Source of the DNA: Isoetes taiwanensis
Lineage: Eukaryota; Streptophyta; Lycopodiopsida; Isoetales; Isoetaceae
NCBI GenBank assembly: GCA_021234155.1
Contig: JAJEKV010000289.1
Span: forward strand, 248,001 to 312,000
DNA: 64,000 nt
Direction of reading: 5' to 3'
Below the pieces are notes generated by a model. That model ran no database searches. It worked only from the letters and a program-made list of their open reading frames with translations, and had not been told where the DNA came from. Position numbers and translations under genes: made by a program. Positions 19,540 to 32,597 of the stretch are shown in pieces (position 1 is the first letter of the stretch; each line of letters starts with the position of its first letter).

Positions 19540-21840
19540 ATTTAATTGAATGATGGTTCTCATGTCTTGTTGGTTAAGAAAAAAGATAATTCCTGGTGCA
19601 TATGTATAGATTATTGCACTTTGAATAAGATAACCATGAAGAATAGGTTTCTTAACCAAGGGCGAATGATTTATTTGATCAACTCTAGGTGCCACAGTTT
19701 TTAGCCATCTTGATCTTAAGTCATTTTCCGTCGGTTAAGGGAGGAGTCTATTACTCTTAATCCTGAGGAAAGTATCTTTTTACAATTGGAAATTGAATAT
19801 TTGGGTCATATTGTTTGTGCTGATGGTCTTAAAGTTGATCCCAGTAAGGTACAAGCAATTGTGGATTGGCAAGTACTTATTTCGGTTGCTGCATTATGTT
19901 CTTTTATAGGAAGTTTGTACAGAATTTTGCTCGTTTAGCTTCAGATCTATATTTGTTGCTACGAAAAGATGTTCCTTTCCAATGGAATCATAATCATCAG
20001 TTCGCTTTCCAAGTTTTAAAGGATGCCATGGTTAATCTTCCTGTTCTGTGTTTGCCAAAGTTTGGTCTACCTTTATGTGTTGATGCAAGTGATATGGCTT
20101 TGGGTGCAGTTTTGATGCAGAATGGTCATCCTATTGCTTATGAAAGTCAAAAGTTTCCTGACACGAAAAGTAGATATAGTGTTTATGATAAAGAATTTTT
20201 GGCTGTTATTCATGCTTTGAAAGTGTGGCGACGCTATCTTTTAGGGTCGACGATTCATATTTTGACTGACCACCAAAGCATTAGGCACATTGTTTCACAA
20301 AAAACATTATCGGAAAGGCAATTGAAATGGGTTGCTTTTATGCAGCAATGTGATTTCTCAGTGGACTATTGTCCCGGTAAAGAGAATGTTGTAGCAGATG
20401 CTTTAAGTCGGCATTATGCAGTTTATTCTCTTTCTATAGCATAATCTAATCATTTGGAGGAAATGAAGCCGTTGTATGCCACTGACCATACTTATAAGGA
20501 TATTTGGCTCAAAGTGGCAATGCATATGGATATAAGATCCTTAATGCGTTCTTATATAAAGGTCCAAAGCTATGCATTGTTCGTGACTATAGATCACTTA
20601 TTCTTATAAAGGTCCATGATGCACCTACTGCGGATCATCGTGGCGTGGGGGCGTTTTGGCAAAGCATGAACCATACTTTATTTGGCATGGATTGCAGAGA
20701 GATGTCTTGGTTCATATTCGTCATTGTGTCACATGCCAATGGATAAAGAAAGCGAACAAGAAACCTCATGGTGTTCCTTTGTCCTTGCCTATTCCAGAAG
20801 CGAAGTGGGAGCAGATCACTATGGATTTCATTGTTGGTCTCCCTGTAAGTTCTCACAAGAATACTGTCATTTGGACAGTTGTTGATTGTTTAACTAAACA
20901 TGCACATTTTATTCCTTGTTCGGATGAGTTAACAGCTTATAGTGCAGCTACGCTCTTTATGAAAGAGATACTTAGGCTACATGGGTTGCCTAAGGTTATT
21001 GTATCCGATCATGATACAAAGTTTACCAGTAAATACTGGAAGGCATTGTTTATGCAATTGGGAATGGAGTTAAGGTTCTCCACTCCTTTTCACCCAGAAA
21101 TTGATGGACAATTCGAGGTAGTAAATAAAGTTATTTGCTCCATTTTTGTCAATGAACATCAAGGTCACTGAAAAGAGTATTTGCTTATTACTGAATTTGT
21201 GTATAATAACAGTTATCAATCTACCATAAAGATGACCCCTTTTCAGCCCGTCTATGATCAGCTTGTACGGGAGCCACTCTTTCGAGTGTGTGAGGATGTT
21301 CCAACTGTTGATGATTTGGTTATTGAGTATAAGGATCTCATAGACTTGCTTCAGGCTCGTATTTGATATGCTCAGGCGTCTTTTGCAAATAACTCATCGA
21401 AGTTGCGGCAATCAATGGTTTTTAAGGAAGGAGATTGAGTATGGATGAGGATCCATAAAGGCCACTTTACGAAAGATGTGCGCAAGAAGGATCTTAATCT
21501 GGCACCCCATTTCCATGGACCATTTCAAGTGATTAAAGTGATCAATGAGAATGCATATCAATTAAGGTTGCCTCAAGGTTGGAAAATGCATGATGTAGTG
21601 AATGTGTCATTTCTAAAGGCTTATCATGTTAAAGAGTTACCGCAACTTGGGAGGTTAAGTGAGCCATAATTGATTGATGAATCCGGAGTTCTAGAGCCGG
21701 AAACAATTTTGGCGGATAAATCCACTAGTGGTTCGACAGTATTTGGTAAAGTTTGCTCACAAACCTTTGGAGGACGCTTCATGGGTACGTGGCAATGTTT
21801 TAGAAGCTTATTCGGATACTCTTTGGGAATATAAAGAGCA
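19540..21840 (+). mobile_element. Ty3/gypsy chromovirus fragment (RT to chromodomain)
   Basis: 19548-19680 gives the RT start ([20 protein letters not shown]). 19740-19865 gives a later RT piece with YLGHIV. 19866-20444 gives the RT thumb and RNase H (CVDASDMALGAVL, then LTDHQSIRHI and ADALSRH). 20656-21171 is the integrase zinc finger and catalytic core (HCVTCQ; MDFIVGL; VSDHDTKF; GQFEVVNK supplies the Glu). 21445-21669 is the integrase C-terminal domain with the conserved VVNVSFLKAYH. 21680-21830 reads as a chromodomain (QYLVKFAHKPLEDASWV), which defines chromoviruses. Several deletions, frameshifts and stops (for example at 21169 and 21364) disable it. Gag, protease and LTRs were not found. 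21840-22260 is likely its 3' flank. Confidence 0.88.
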
Positions 21841-22369
21841 AAGGAAGCCGACAGACAAGAAGATGTCCAAAGACAAGCTTCTACTAACCGGCCTAAGCGA
21901 GGGACAAGGAAGGATTATGCTCGGATGGCTAAAGGTATTTAGATACCCTTTTGCAGTAGAGGACTGCTGCAATGTCAGGAGGGAGGGAATGATATATGCC
22001 AAGGACGTGGCAAAAGGCCTTGGGCCATGTGGGCCTTTGGACCTTTGGGCCTTTGTCCAAAGGAGGGTTTGGTCCAAAGGAGGACCAAAGGGGCGTGCAT
22101 GCTATATAGTTGCTCAGGGGAGAGCTCAGGGGCAGCTGTGTCTTGGCTGAGGGCTCGTGGTTGGGTGGTGAGATAGCGTGCTACGTCAAGAGTCCGTTTT
22201 ATAGGTGCCTTCATCGGGTGTGGCCCCGAAAGATGGCCTGACTTGGGCGCTCATTGGGTCAGGTGGGGCCAAAGTTGCCCTCATAGAAACAAATCATGAA
22301 ACAAGTTGAGGAATGGGCTGAGCAGAGCAAGAAAGTGCAAGAAAGAAGATGATGCAAGCCTGCATAAAT

Positions 22370-22454
<85 letters not shown>
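22370..22454 (+). repeat. (GATA)n microsatellite
   Basis: About 21 perfect GATA units. The minus-strand frame across it is a translation of the repeat (YLSI repeats), not a gene. Confidence 0.97.
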
Positions 22455-22455
<1 letters not shown>

Positions 22456-23718
22456 ACGAACTAAGATGGTTCAATGCAAACATAGTTAATTAAAAGAACT
22501 AAGACAACAAACATATATGCAGGACCTCAATATCTTTCAAACATTTTTCCCATTGGGCATAAGGAGGATAGGAATTTGTGTCTTTCAAGCACCTCCAATA
22601 ACATACGAAACAACTGATTATCAACACCTCTCATGTGATCTGCAATAATCCGATAACTTTATTACACCAATCATTGTACTCACTGAACCTTTTAAGCAAG
22701 AATGTAACAGTGCAAGAACTAATGGAAATCTCTATTTGCATGCCTAGGATTGGGATATAGGGGGAGCTTTGCTATGGGCGACACCAATGGAACGATCTTT
22801 TATGAAAGGTGTTTTCCTTCCACAGATTTATGAACTTTCACTTCTGGATGCATGCATCCATATGAACTGTCCTCACCAGTTTATGGGGCTTTACAATGAG
22901 AAGTCCTCTCATATTCATATGAGCCGTCGTTTAAGCTTCCTTGTCAAATATGCACCTTTTATTTTGGTATATAACTAGCATATTCAATTATCACCCCCTT
23001 CAGCCCTAACTAAGGTTTGCCCTTCGGGCAACCAAAAAACCAGGTCTACCTCTGGGCAAGCCACGGTGGAAATTTTAGGCCTTTTTTCCACGGTAGTCTT
23101 ATCTCTAAAAGTCACATATTTTATCCAATGGTGTTTGGCCACCTATCGTCTTAAAAGTAAATCACTTTTCCACTATAAAAATAAGACATGTCTTATTTAG
23201 GTTCGGAATAGGTTTGGATACTAAATGGAGTCTTATTTTATTCCTGTCATATTTTATGACTACCATCCAGCATCCAGCACTGAAAAAGTAAGTTTATTTT
23301 TAGCCCTGGAGTCACAAATAGTGTCGTATATTGTATATGACAGCCATATATATTTTGCGACTAGTGTGGAAAAAGGACTCTGAAGGCAGGGATGTGCCCC
23401 AATCTAAGGGCCCATAATCTATGCCCTAAATCAGACTGAACAGAAATAGAACATGCATTAAACTGCTTGGCAGGGTGATGTACTGATTTAACAAATTGTG
23501 TCTCGATCGCATAATTGCATGCATTAAAACGTGGGGGTCTGCCTTCCATCGATTTGTAAGCATTGCCAGATACCACCATGGCCTTGACCTAGTTTTTCTT
23601 TCGCACTTTTTGCTCAATTTGCTGATGCTGCGGACTGATTTTTTCGAATTGGTATTTCGTTACTCGAGAACGCCATATAATTGATTAAACACAGTATGTA
23701 GCATGAAATATATATCAG
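22455..23718. other. Upstream flank of the UGT80 gene; no exon identified
   Basis: This stretch should contain the missing 5' exon(s) of the sterol glucosyltransferase gene, or the intron that leads to them. Short frames at 22769-22978 and 23361-23684 carry no recognisable motif. 22990-23100 is GC-richer and repeat-like. I cannot place the promoter or start codon. Confidence 0.4.
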
Positions 23719-26700
23719 ATCCCTTTGGCTGCCGGAGCACCCTTACATGAGGATAATAATTGGGCTCCTTTTGACCACAGTATGCATGTCCCAGGTATCA
23801 TTGCTAGGATTCTCTTATATGATCAATTGTAAGTTCTGTAGTTTAGAATAAGGAAGATTGATTACTATAATTTTGGCAATGTCTGAACAGGAGATGTATT
23901 AGTTCGTTCCCATACTGCACCAAGCATATCCTGTCTAGATGTTCACAACGTCACGTTAGAAGAAGACATGAAACGCCTGAAGCAGTCTACTATTGACGGG
24001 GACAGGAAAACTGGAAATGGGACTCTGCACATAGCACCAAAGATTTCAAATAGAAAGAAGGTTCTGTGTTGTCGCGTTATTTGATTCTCGTTTGTCCCTG
24101 TACCCCTTCCTCAGTCCATGATAAATTCACTTCTATATTATATGCCAATGATCATATACTAAGGAGTGGTTTTCCTTAAAACAGAGGAAAATACTACATC
24201 AATTAGGAAATGTTGCAAATGGTATTGTGCGACTTGATGAACTCAAAAGTGCGGCTGTATCAGGACTCTTGGAAATTGATGAACAAGACAAGGAGCTTAA
24301 TATTTATGATAAAGATTATGTAGAAAGGGATATAACTCCCCTACAGATTGCCATGCTTATTGTGGGCACTCGAGGTGATGTCCAGCCCTTTGTGGCGATA
24401 GGGAAGCGGTTGCAGGTGTGTAATTGGGATTCCTACTGTCTTACTACCTAGACTGTCATAGACTTGTTAATTGTGTTCCAAAATTTAGGGCAAAATATAT
24501 ATTTATACAATGATACGTAACATAATGGTGCTAATGATGATCAAAGAATTGTTGCATTATGAGTTGTCTTCTATTTTGGACTGAAATTGGAACCTTAGAT
24601 GCGCAACGAAATCAGTTAAGCTCTGGAATTTGCGGGGTATCAAAAGATGCAACAATGGCAGGCCATATAATTTAAGCTCATTGCAGCAATTGCACATGAA
24701 AGTTTGGAAAACATGGGAGAGTAAATGACATTGCAACTCATTGGGGTATCAAAAGATGCAACAATGACAGGCCATATAATTTAAGCTCATTGCAGCGATT
24801 GCACATGAAAGTTTGGAAAATATGGGAGAGTAAATGACATTGCAACTCATTTATGGAGTATGGAGCTTAGAAAGTGTTCTATGCTTTGTTTGAGATGCCC
24901 ATGCTAGTTCATTTGTATATATTTATCAGTCAATACTCTTTGCATTATATGATTTGTTTTTGTAAGCAACGTTAACGACCCTTTGGCTATTCATTGAATG
25001 TTTGAAAGATCTGTTTTGCAAAGCTCCAATTCACCTAGGAAATAAGTAGCAATTTTCAATAAGCTCGTTGGTCCAATAGAGTTGAAGGATTCCCCAATGA
25101 TAGACATTTTCCCTTTGGAAGTGTAATAAGAAATTAATAAAGCCAGTTGCGAGTACATTGGTTGATAATCATGCCATGCTCAGAAAAGTTCTCAGGATAG
25201 GCAACGTTGTTTTCTTTGTCTGAATTTGAGTTCAATTTACCGTTTGTTGGTAATACAAATGATTGTAGTAAAAGTTGCCTCCACCTATAATGGGGTTACT
25301 TCAAAATAGCTTATGGTCTTTCAGGAACATGGGCATCGTGTGAGACTTGCAACACATGAGAACTTTCAAGAGTTTGTCTTGAAAGCTGGTCTAGATTTCT
25401 TCCCACTTGGTGGGGACCCAAAAGTTTTAGCAGGCTGTAAGTTATCTGGAGGTAACAAGTGCTTAATATGCTGGATTAACCATTTCCTTTCTGAAAGACA
25501 GTTTTGCAGATATGGTAAAAAACAAGGGGTTTCTCCCCTCAGGTCCATCAGAAATCAAAGTTACGCGAGATCAGATCAAGGCTATCATAAATTCTTTATA
25601 TCCAGCATGCACTGAGCCTAATATGCGAACTTCAGAACCGTTTACAGCACAAGCTATAATATCAAATCCCCCAGCATATGGTAAGCATGTCCAGCTTTCG
25701 CATGGTTTCATTTTCTGCTTTGTCATCCAGGGAGCCCACAACCACCATCCCCCCTTCAAAAGGAAGTGAACAAATGCCTTTTCTAGCTGCTAGTGAAGAA
25801 TCTGAATTGTCTTCGCTTTCAACGTCTTAATTTTAAGTTCTGGATTACATGTCTCTAGGTGTCATTTCACTCACTCCTAGCTATCTATGGACAAAATTCC
25901 ATTAATTGGTCCATGGACCCAGGGTCTTTTTTAACTGTTCATAAAGGCCGGTCTTCCTTGTAGAGCTTTAGGTAAAAATGGGCCTTTTTATGATGGTTAT
26001 CTTGTGAAGTATTCTTTCTATTTTCTCCATTTGTTCAAAATTAAAGAACTGCCAGCTAATTTTTGTCAGTTTGCAGGGCATGTACATGTTGCAGAGGCTC
26101 TAAATGTTCCAATTCACATTTTCTTTACAATGCCCTGGACGTAAGTTGTTGACATTCAATAGATAAATGTCTTAGAAACGTTTTCATTTCTGGGCATAAG
26201 TGATAGCCACAAGTTAACTATAGTAAAATGCACAAAGATAAATGTGTGATTTTCTACTAATATGTTTGGTTTATCCAGGCCTACCAGCCAATTTCCACAT
26301 CCCTTATCACGAGTCAAAACTCCTGCTGCTTATCGTGTGAGTCCTGATTACGTTGATTTTAAGGATAAGTTTTTGTCACTTATGTGCATTCTGTTCTGTT
26401 TACATCTCTTGCAGTTGTCTTACCAAGTAGTAGATTCTATAATCTGGTGGGGAACAAGGGGTTTGATAAATGATTTCAGAACGAAGAAATTAGAACTCCA
26501 GCCTATCTCGTACTTTAGCAGAGTACATGGGTCGATATCACACCTTCCAACTTGTTATATGTGGAGTCCCCATCTTGTTCCAAAACCTAATGGTACATTA
26601 ATATTGCAGTTGAATTTTTAACATAATAGGGCAAAGCACCAAAATGTCCATAAGTATGAAGTGCTTTCCCTTTGTACATGGTATTAGAAGCATCTCCACG

Positions 26701-28643
26701 TTTTGCCTGTCATCTGCAGAGTCCCTCTAATTACCAAGTCAGAATAATATTTGCTTCAGGTCATAGTCCTAATGCAATAGGTTTGATGATTGAACTGGCT
26801 AAACCTTCTATGTTCAGTCATCTTGCTTTGAATATTGTTTGAGACAAGAACATCTTCTTCGCATGAGGATGTTTCGTCTTTGTGAAAGTAGTATTATAGA
26901 TCGGCAACCATTAACATTACTAGGTATTATGGATGCCCACCATTCCCTTTTGTATTACAGAATGATTTGACAGATTAGCCTAAACGGTTTTGGAGCTGGC
27001 AGTTATGCCTTTGTTTGGGTGGTTGTCATCAAGGGCATGAAGAAATATCCACCTCACTTCTGCACCCCAAATGAAGTATATTATTTGCCAAATCAATAGG
27101 ATCATGGTTTGGTTTCATTATCATGAAAAATAATAACATATTGTTCCATTCCAGGCCCTAGACTGACTCCATGTAGCATTTTCAGCAACTGTGCTTGCTT
27201 ACAATCGCATGTCTAATTAAGCTGGGTGTTGTAGTTGGGTCTCCATGTATTTATATGGTTATAATATTTTTTGACGATAAGCCTTTATATTTCATATACT
27301 TGACATGACCACCGCATGCACTTGATTGCAGATTGGGGTCCCCGTGTCGATGTGGTGGGCTATTGCTTCCTTGATCTTGCAAAGGACTATAAACCTCCTG
27401 AGCCTCTGGTAAAATGGCTGGAAGCTGGAGAAAAACCCATCTACATTGGATTTGGGAGTCTTGTAAGTTATTTTCATAAAGTAACATTCTACTTATTGAG
27501 AGAAGTCATGTTAGATTTTGTTTCGTCTTTCCTGTATTTTTCTAGCTGTATTTTTATTTTGAGGATTGGAACCTGTAATTCACCACAAGAGCTTAGCGAT
27601 TGCTCTATTACATGCAGCCTGTGCCAGATTCAGAGGTAGTGTTTGATACTATATTGAAATCGCTGCAAGAAACCAACCAGCGTGTAATAATAGACAGAGG
27701 CTGGAGTGGTTTTGGAAATGGTAAGAGGTACTGGCAAAAACCACAGGTGTTTTAAATAACATGTGAGTCCGATGTTTCTAATCTGATTCTCTTATTGCCT
27801 TTCAGTGCCGGACCATCCCAAAAATGTGTATTTGATAGAAAATTGTCCTCATGATTGGTTATTCCTGCAATGCGCTGCTGTGGTAGTTCCACTGCAACTA
27901 TTTGCTAAGGCTTTCTTTCCTATGCTTGTTGCCCATTTTAAGGCTTCTCTTTCAGGTACATCATGGTGGCGCTGGGACAACGGCAGCTGGGCTTAAAGCA
28001 GCTGTAATGCTTCTGACTTCATTTCATTTTGAAGTGTTATGTCATTAAAAAAATTATTATTTAACAGATTCCTGTATTTATTAGACCAATTTATACTCAT
28101 TTTTTCATATTAAAGTTGATAATTATGCCTATATTGCTGCAGTGCCCAACCACTGTGGTTCCCTTTTTTGGGGACCAACTATTTTGGGGGGAAAGAATAC
28201 ATGAACGGGGTCTTGGTCCTGCCCCATTTCCAATAAATGAATTTTCTCAGGAGAAACTGGTCGCTGCTATCAACTTCATGCTGCACCCAGATGTATGTTT
28301 AGGAAGTCTCATTGTTAAGTTTCATCATGCTTTAACATTGTTTGGACTTGTGTAGGTGAAATTGCGGGCTCTTGAAATTGCAAAGCTCATCAATGAAGAG
28401 GATGGGGTAGGGAATGCGGTAAAGGCATTTCAGAAACATTTGCCAAGAGCCATGCCTCAACTGCCACATCCACCTTCACCAAGTGTTTTTGACCTGCTCT
28501 TTGGTTATGTAAGGTTATCGCTTATGGTTGTGATGGACATGTTGAAGGGGCATTTGAGTTACTTGGGTGAACTGTGGAGCAATATAATTGCAGTCATCTC
28601 CTTGGATGGAGAGGACGGCAGAGTCATGCAGAGTCATAGTTGA
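23719..28643 (+). CDS. UGT80: Sterol 3-beta-glucosyltransferase (UGT80 family), thirteen traceable exons
   Basis: Transfers glucose from UDP-glucose to the 3-OH of membrane sterols, giving steryl glucosides. Exons, all with AG/GT borders and consistent phase: 23719-23794, 23891-24060, 24185-24415, 25325-25436, 25510-25680, 26077-26140, 26279-26336, 26415-26592, 27332-27462, 27618-27720, 27806-27882, 27956-28003, 28143-28292, and a last exon from 28356 (open to 28643; 14 blocks counting it). Key motifs: IVGTRGDVQPFVAIG, HGHRVRLATHENF, FPLGGDPKVLAGYMVKNKG, MPWTPTSQFPHPLSRV, YIGFGSL, IIDRGWSGF and the sugar-nucleotide box VHHGGAGTTAAGL-CPTTVVPFFGDQ. No stop or frameshift is seen. The initiating exon(s) upstream of 23719 were not found. 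The C-terminus after FDLLFGY is uncertain, since a GTAAGG donor there (about 28509) may lead to another exon. Introns are mostly short except 24416-25324 and 26593-27331. Confidence 0.93.
24641..24855 (+). repeat. Tandem duplication of ~110 bp in a UGT80 intron
   Basis: A unit containing GGGGTATCAAAAGATGCAAC, then a block ending GAGTAAATGACATTGCAACTC, is present twice (about 24630-24740 and 24741-24855) with few changes. It lies inside the third traceable intron and does not affect exons. Confidence 0.75.
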
Positions 28644-31270
28644 CTACTCTGAAAACTGCACTTATGACAATATCTATTCTGCAATTGTCAAGAGCGTACA
28701 AGACAGGGTAGAGTTACAGACACGAGAGACAGATGCTGCTCTGTTGATAGCCATGTGGTCTAGTGTGGACGATTTGCACATTTTACGTACTTGCTGCCTA
28801 TTTAGAAACATCTTATATGCAGATTAGCGAGAGACCAATGCAACAGTTAACAGGATACATACCCCTTTACTTGTGTTTTCAGATAAAGAAGTCAGATAAA
28901 GAAGTCTTTACAAAGACATGAAATCCAGACCACGATACCAAGTTATTTCATCATTGTAGATGCCATTCAACAGAAGCATTATAGCAGAACTGCTGGTGTT
29001 CGATGTTGGTTTCCTCGTTCACTACGATTTTTAAATGATGGTCCGCAATGAGAGACAAGTACTGATTTGGTTCTCCAACTGCAGATGTCAACCTGTGACC
29101 TGAGCTTCGCTTTTCTACATAGAAGCCCTTTACAGCATCACATCTACTTGACAGGGGGTTACTTATCTGGATATACATTTCTCCTGCAACGATTGATTGC
29201 GTGGTCAAAGTATCAGTGAAAAAATAATCAAGATCATCAGATATTGTTTATCGAAGTTGGACATACACAAACAAGCTACTGCTCGCTTGGTATGCATGTT
29301 TGGTATGCATGTTGTCCTTATTATGGGCTGGATCTTAAAGTTAAAATCCTGTGTTTTGAGAACAAGATAAGCTAGTGCTGGAGGTTGTTTGTTCCATTGG
29401 AATTTTTTATTGCACACAGATTGGTTTAAGATTATTTGAATGTTAAAAAAAGGTGATCTGGAAATGCTCTTCTTATTGTTATCTATTAGTTTGAACCTTA
29501 GATGCATTGGCTTGTTTTAGTTTGTTATGTAATTGGAAGAAATGAACCTAAAAAATTGTAAAATGTCATGAAAGATCCGTCTGTATTGGATGAATTCCGC
29601 AAATGTGTTAGTCGATTCCGATATTTCTCTCCGTGAAAGCTTTGCATGAGCCTTTCAAATAAACTTTTCAAAAAGGTTACTTCTCATTGTAAAAGACTTG
29701 AATGGGCATCTGTCAAATGCTAACAACGCGTAGAGAAGAACCCCGCAAGGATAAACAAAAGGAAAAGGAAGAAAAAAACTAAGAACTAAAATGGTAGGTG
29801 AAAAAACTAAGATGCCAAGCAGGGACGGTATGGCCATGCGATTTTTTATTATAACGGCCTTTCCATCTTCTTGAGATCATGCGTGTGTACTAATTAAAAA
29901 TCTTTAGCAGGGAAAATAACTAAGCATCACATTATAAGCAAGCATCACATTTGACTTGCAGCAACATACAAATATTCACCTACACAAGAGCATATTTATT
30001 CCTAAATTCAGTGTCCAAATGTAGCATTCAATATATAGCACAATAACAGGGGGTCCAGGGGGATTAAACAGGGGTCCAGGGGGATTTGATATGGATGTAT
30101 AAATTACCATCCTTCAGACCATAGACTATACTCCCAAGATAGATATAGTTTATTATTACAAGAAATTTATCGCGGCGGCCAAGGCCGCCGCGAACATTTC
30201 TCTTTACCAACTTGGTATTAGTTCTAAACCCACTACTATGGAGGGCATTTTAAGGTGAGGTGAAGTTTCTCAATTCAAACTATAGCAAAAAGGGATGTAG
30301 TTGAAAAAACCAATCTTTACATCATCTCTCTGTTAGGGTAACAGCATAAAAGTGTCCACTAGGCTTGATCCATTACCAAACCATAGTGTAAACAATTTGC
30401 TTTTCAAATGTAATTTCTTAACCGACATTCATTTATTCACACCATATGGAGAATGGGCAAGCCATAATCTCAATGCAAATAGTTGTCGCCAAAGTTCAAG
30501 CTTGGATATGTGCATATATATTTCTTATAACTAGCAAGGTGATGCGTTTTCCTTTTATTTTGCTACAATTAGATGACCGTTTTCCTTTTATTATGACCGT
30601 GGAGCTCAGAGAACGAAAAATACACTGGACATGACGGTCATGTCATCCTTAATTATATAGGTCTCATAAGGCCAAGTTCTAAATTATACCTCAAGCAACC
30701 CTAATCCATGTTGCTACGACTAATACCAAGGCATTGTACTAAAATAAAGCCCCGCACTTGATTTAAAGTCTCAACAAAGAGTACAAAACATGTAATACTT
30801 ACTACTTTCTGCTTTCGGGCTTCATAAAGGACCTCAGCCTAATTGTCCAATTGTGCCGATATTGCAAGATCAATAATGCCATGGCTGATGTCAACATTTA
30901 AGGCTTTTGACATGTTTTGTATTTTATAAGTGTTTCCCAAAAGAATCACATTACAGATATCTTTTGCAAGACAACACCAACGGCTTGCAGAGTTCTTGGC
31001 TCTTAACGTCCTGTCCCTCAGCATTTAGCCGTAGGATTAAATCCCAGCCGTCTATTCTAAGAAGTTATATCCAGTAACAATTTGGGCTAAAACTGTTATG
31101 ACCATAACAAGAATGTTATGTCCATAACATCCTCTGCTGCACTGTTTTTTTGGGCACTCTACTGTGGACCGTGGTTGATCCCTCACAAAAGGCCGCCATA
31201 GCCAGGCCTCCGGCCTCCATAGCCAAGCCTCCATGGACGGAATAAAGACATCTCCAATCTGTTTGACGAT
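28644..31270. other. Intergenic stretch without recognisable genes
   Basis: 28644-28830 may still be the 3' end of the UGT80 transcript. Beyond it I see only short frames without motifs. Small features are a two-copy repeat of GGGGTCCAGGGGGATT at 30049-30083 and a GC-rich palindrome at about 30169-30191 (CGCGGCGGCC/GGCCGCCGCG). 31190-31245 has repeated GCC/TCC blocks. Confidence 0.5.
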
Positions 31271-31274
31271 TTAA

Positions 31275-31593
31275 AGCGGGAATGACCGGAGCCAGATCAT
31301 GTCGCTGCCGGTGTCAAGAATGAGAAGGGATTTTTGGGGCGAATCATCTGGATTTTTGGGGCCCTAAGTCTGGATTTGTAGCTTGGCGAATCATCTAGCT
31401 TGGACGCCATAGCCGGCCGGAGAAGCTTTGCCCGGGCATGGCTTCTTTGCCTGGCCTGGATCAAGCGATCTGAGAAAGAGGGCGGAGACTCTAGGATTGA
31501 ATCCCTGTGTATGAGCTCCAGCCTTAATCTGTCGGAATCTTGCCCCTTTGCACAACGGAATGCCAAGAGAAAAACAAGAACTTGCAGAACCAT
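31275..31593 (-). pseudogene. 5' fragment of a nepenthesin-type aspartic protease gene
   Basis: The likely start is at 31593: MVLQVLVFLLAFRCAKGQ is a signal peptide. It is followed by LRLELIHRDSILESPP, the N-terminal propeptide motif of plant A1 aspartic proteases (usually 'L-x-H-R-D-S-P'). The frame shifts near 31330. Thereafter SLLILDTGSDMIWLR supplies the first catalytic DTGS motif, and homology stops at about 31275. Only the secretion signal, part of the propeptide and the first active-site loop remain; the normal protein exceeds 400 residues. The piece is therefore a truncated or captured fragment. The longer open frame extending to 31752 upstream of the signal peptide is probably untranslated leader. 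Confidence 0.65.
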
Positions 31594-32240
31594 TTCGTCA
31601 GAACTTGAAAAACAAGAACTTGCTACACAGCTTAGTAGCAGCCCATTTCGTCTGGCATGCGAGGACCTGGAGGTGGCTTGAGCCCATTTCGGCTGTTGCC
31701 TGCTGCATGCTGCCTGCTGCAGAGTCTCCAGAAATGGGTGCTGATCCTTCAAATCCTGTTGTTCTGTGAGTTTTTTTTTTTGTTTCCAAACCGGGCAGAC
31801 TCGATGCCGAATACGATGCCAAGCTTGACTATGGCGGCCACTCTGCTAAATGCCTCGGCCCAGGACGTTAAAGGCCGATGCGTCCTCCCTCGGCGTTATG
31901 GGGCGGAAAAATGGCCTCGTGGCCATGTGGGTTACGAAATTCTACCGGCATCTTGCCGTGACGGCTCGAATTCGTGGCCACATGGCCACTCAGCCATTTT
32001 TATGGCCCATAACTCCTCGGGAGAGGACGTTATCTACCCCTTCTCCCTGCATTAAAGAATCATAAATAAGAAAAGCCAATGCATTGTGTTCTAGGTTTAA
32101 GTGAGCGTTTGTCCTTAACTTTTTAAGAAAGCGAGAGTTTTCACCTGTTACAACCAATTAGGATAGGAATATCTCCTGTAATACAATTTTCTGGAATTTG
32201 CTTCCATACCACAGAGAACACAAAAAAAGAAGTTTTGCTC
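31594..32240. other. GC-richer spacer between two gene fragments
   Basis: Plus-strand frames (31657-32055) have no recognisable motif. Several GGCC/ATGG blocks (GGCCATGTGG, CCACATGGCC) form small inverted repeats near 31920 and 31975. I see nothing further. Confidence 0.35.
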
Positions 32241-32254
32241 TGTTTTTTCAAGCA

Positions 32255-32597
32255 AGACTAACACCGACATTGGCTCCTCGCATCCTGCATGAAATCTGCA
32301 TCAAAAATCGGTAACTGGGTCGTTTCATTTTGATTCAAAAAATCATCCACTACTTTGGACCAATCCATTCCCATTTCTTCTTCTTCGTCTGGACCCAAAA
32401 GCGCATTTTCGAGCTCTTGAAGTTTCGTAGCGAGGCTTGATTCTTCATATTCAAGCTCTGAATCATTGCATCAGAGGCCTGATCAACAAATCGTGCTGGA
32501 TAGTTTGAAAACCACACATTTTGGGCATAGAACTGGTTAGAGATCCGGTGGAAGGAAGGATTATTGGCCATAGCCGAAAACCCATTGAAGCTCATGT
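32255..32597 (-). pseudogene. N-terminal fragment of a GRAS (PAT1/SCL-like) transcription-regulator gene
   Basis: Frame 1 starts at 32597 with MSFNGFSAMANNPSFHRIS. After a one-base shift near 32460, a second frame reads EYEESSLATKLQELENALLG, then an acidic DEEEEMGMDWSKVVDDFL segment, to a stop near 32255. A helix of the form 'KLQELE-x-ALLGPD' precedes the GRAS domain in PAT1-branch proteins. The GRAS domain itself (about 370 residues) is absent. 32600-33250 upstream resembles 5' untranslated sequence. With the neighbouring protease piece on the same strand, this looks like accumulated or captured 5' gene ends. Confidence 0.5.

Noticed and set aside
22370-22454. GATA array as another LINE/SINE tail
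   Set aside because: Neither flank matches the CCGTGGACGTTAAAA-type end seen at the other tails.
22259-22483. Minus-strand ORF rich in Tyr-Leu-Ser-Ile
   Set aside because: It is a translation of the (GATA)n microsatellite.
29655-29837. Hydrophobic small ORF that could be a membrane peptide
   Set aside because: Composition follows from AT-rich sequence. No start context, homology or neighbour supports it.
31190-31245. Another LINE 3' end (resembling CATAG...CCTCCATGGACG...AATAAA)
   Set aside because: Similarity to the LINE tail is partial, no simple-repeat tail follows, and the match could come from repeated GCC/TCC blocks.
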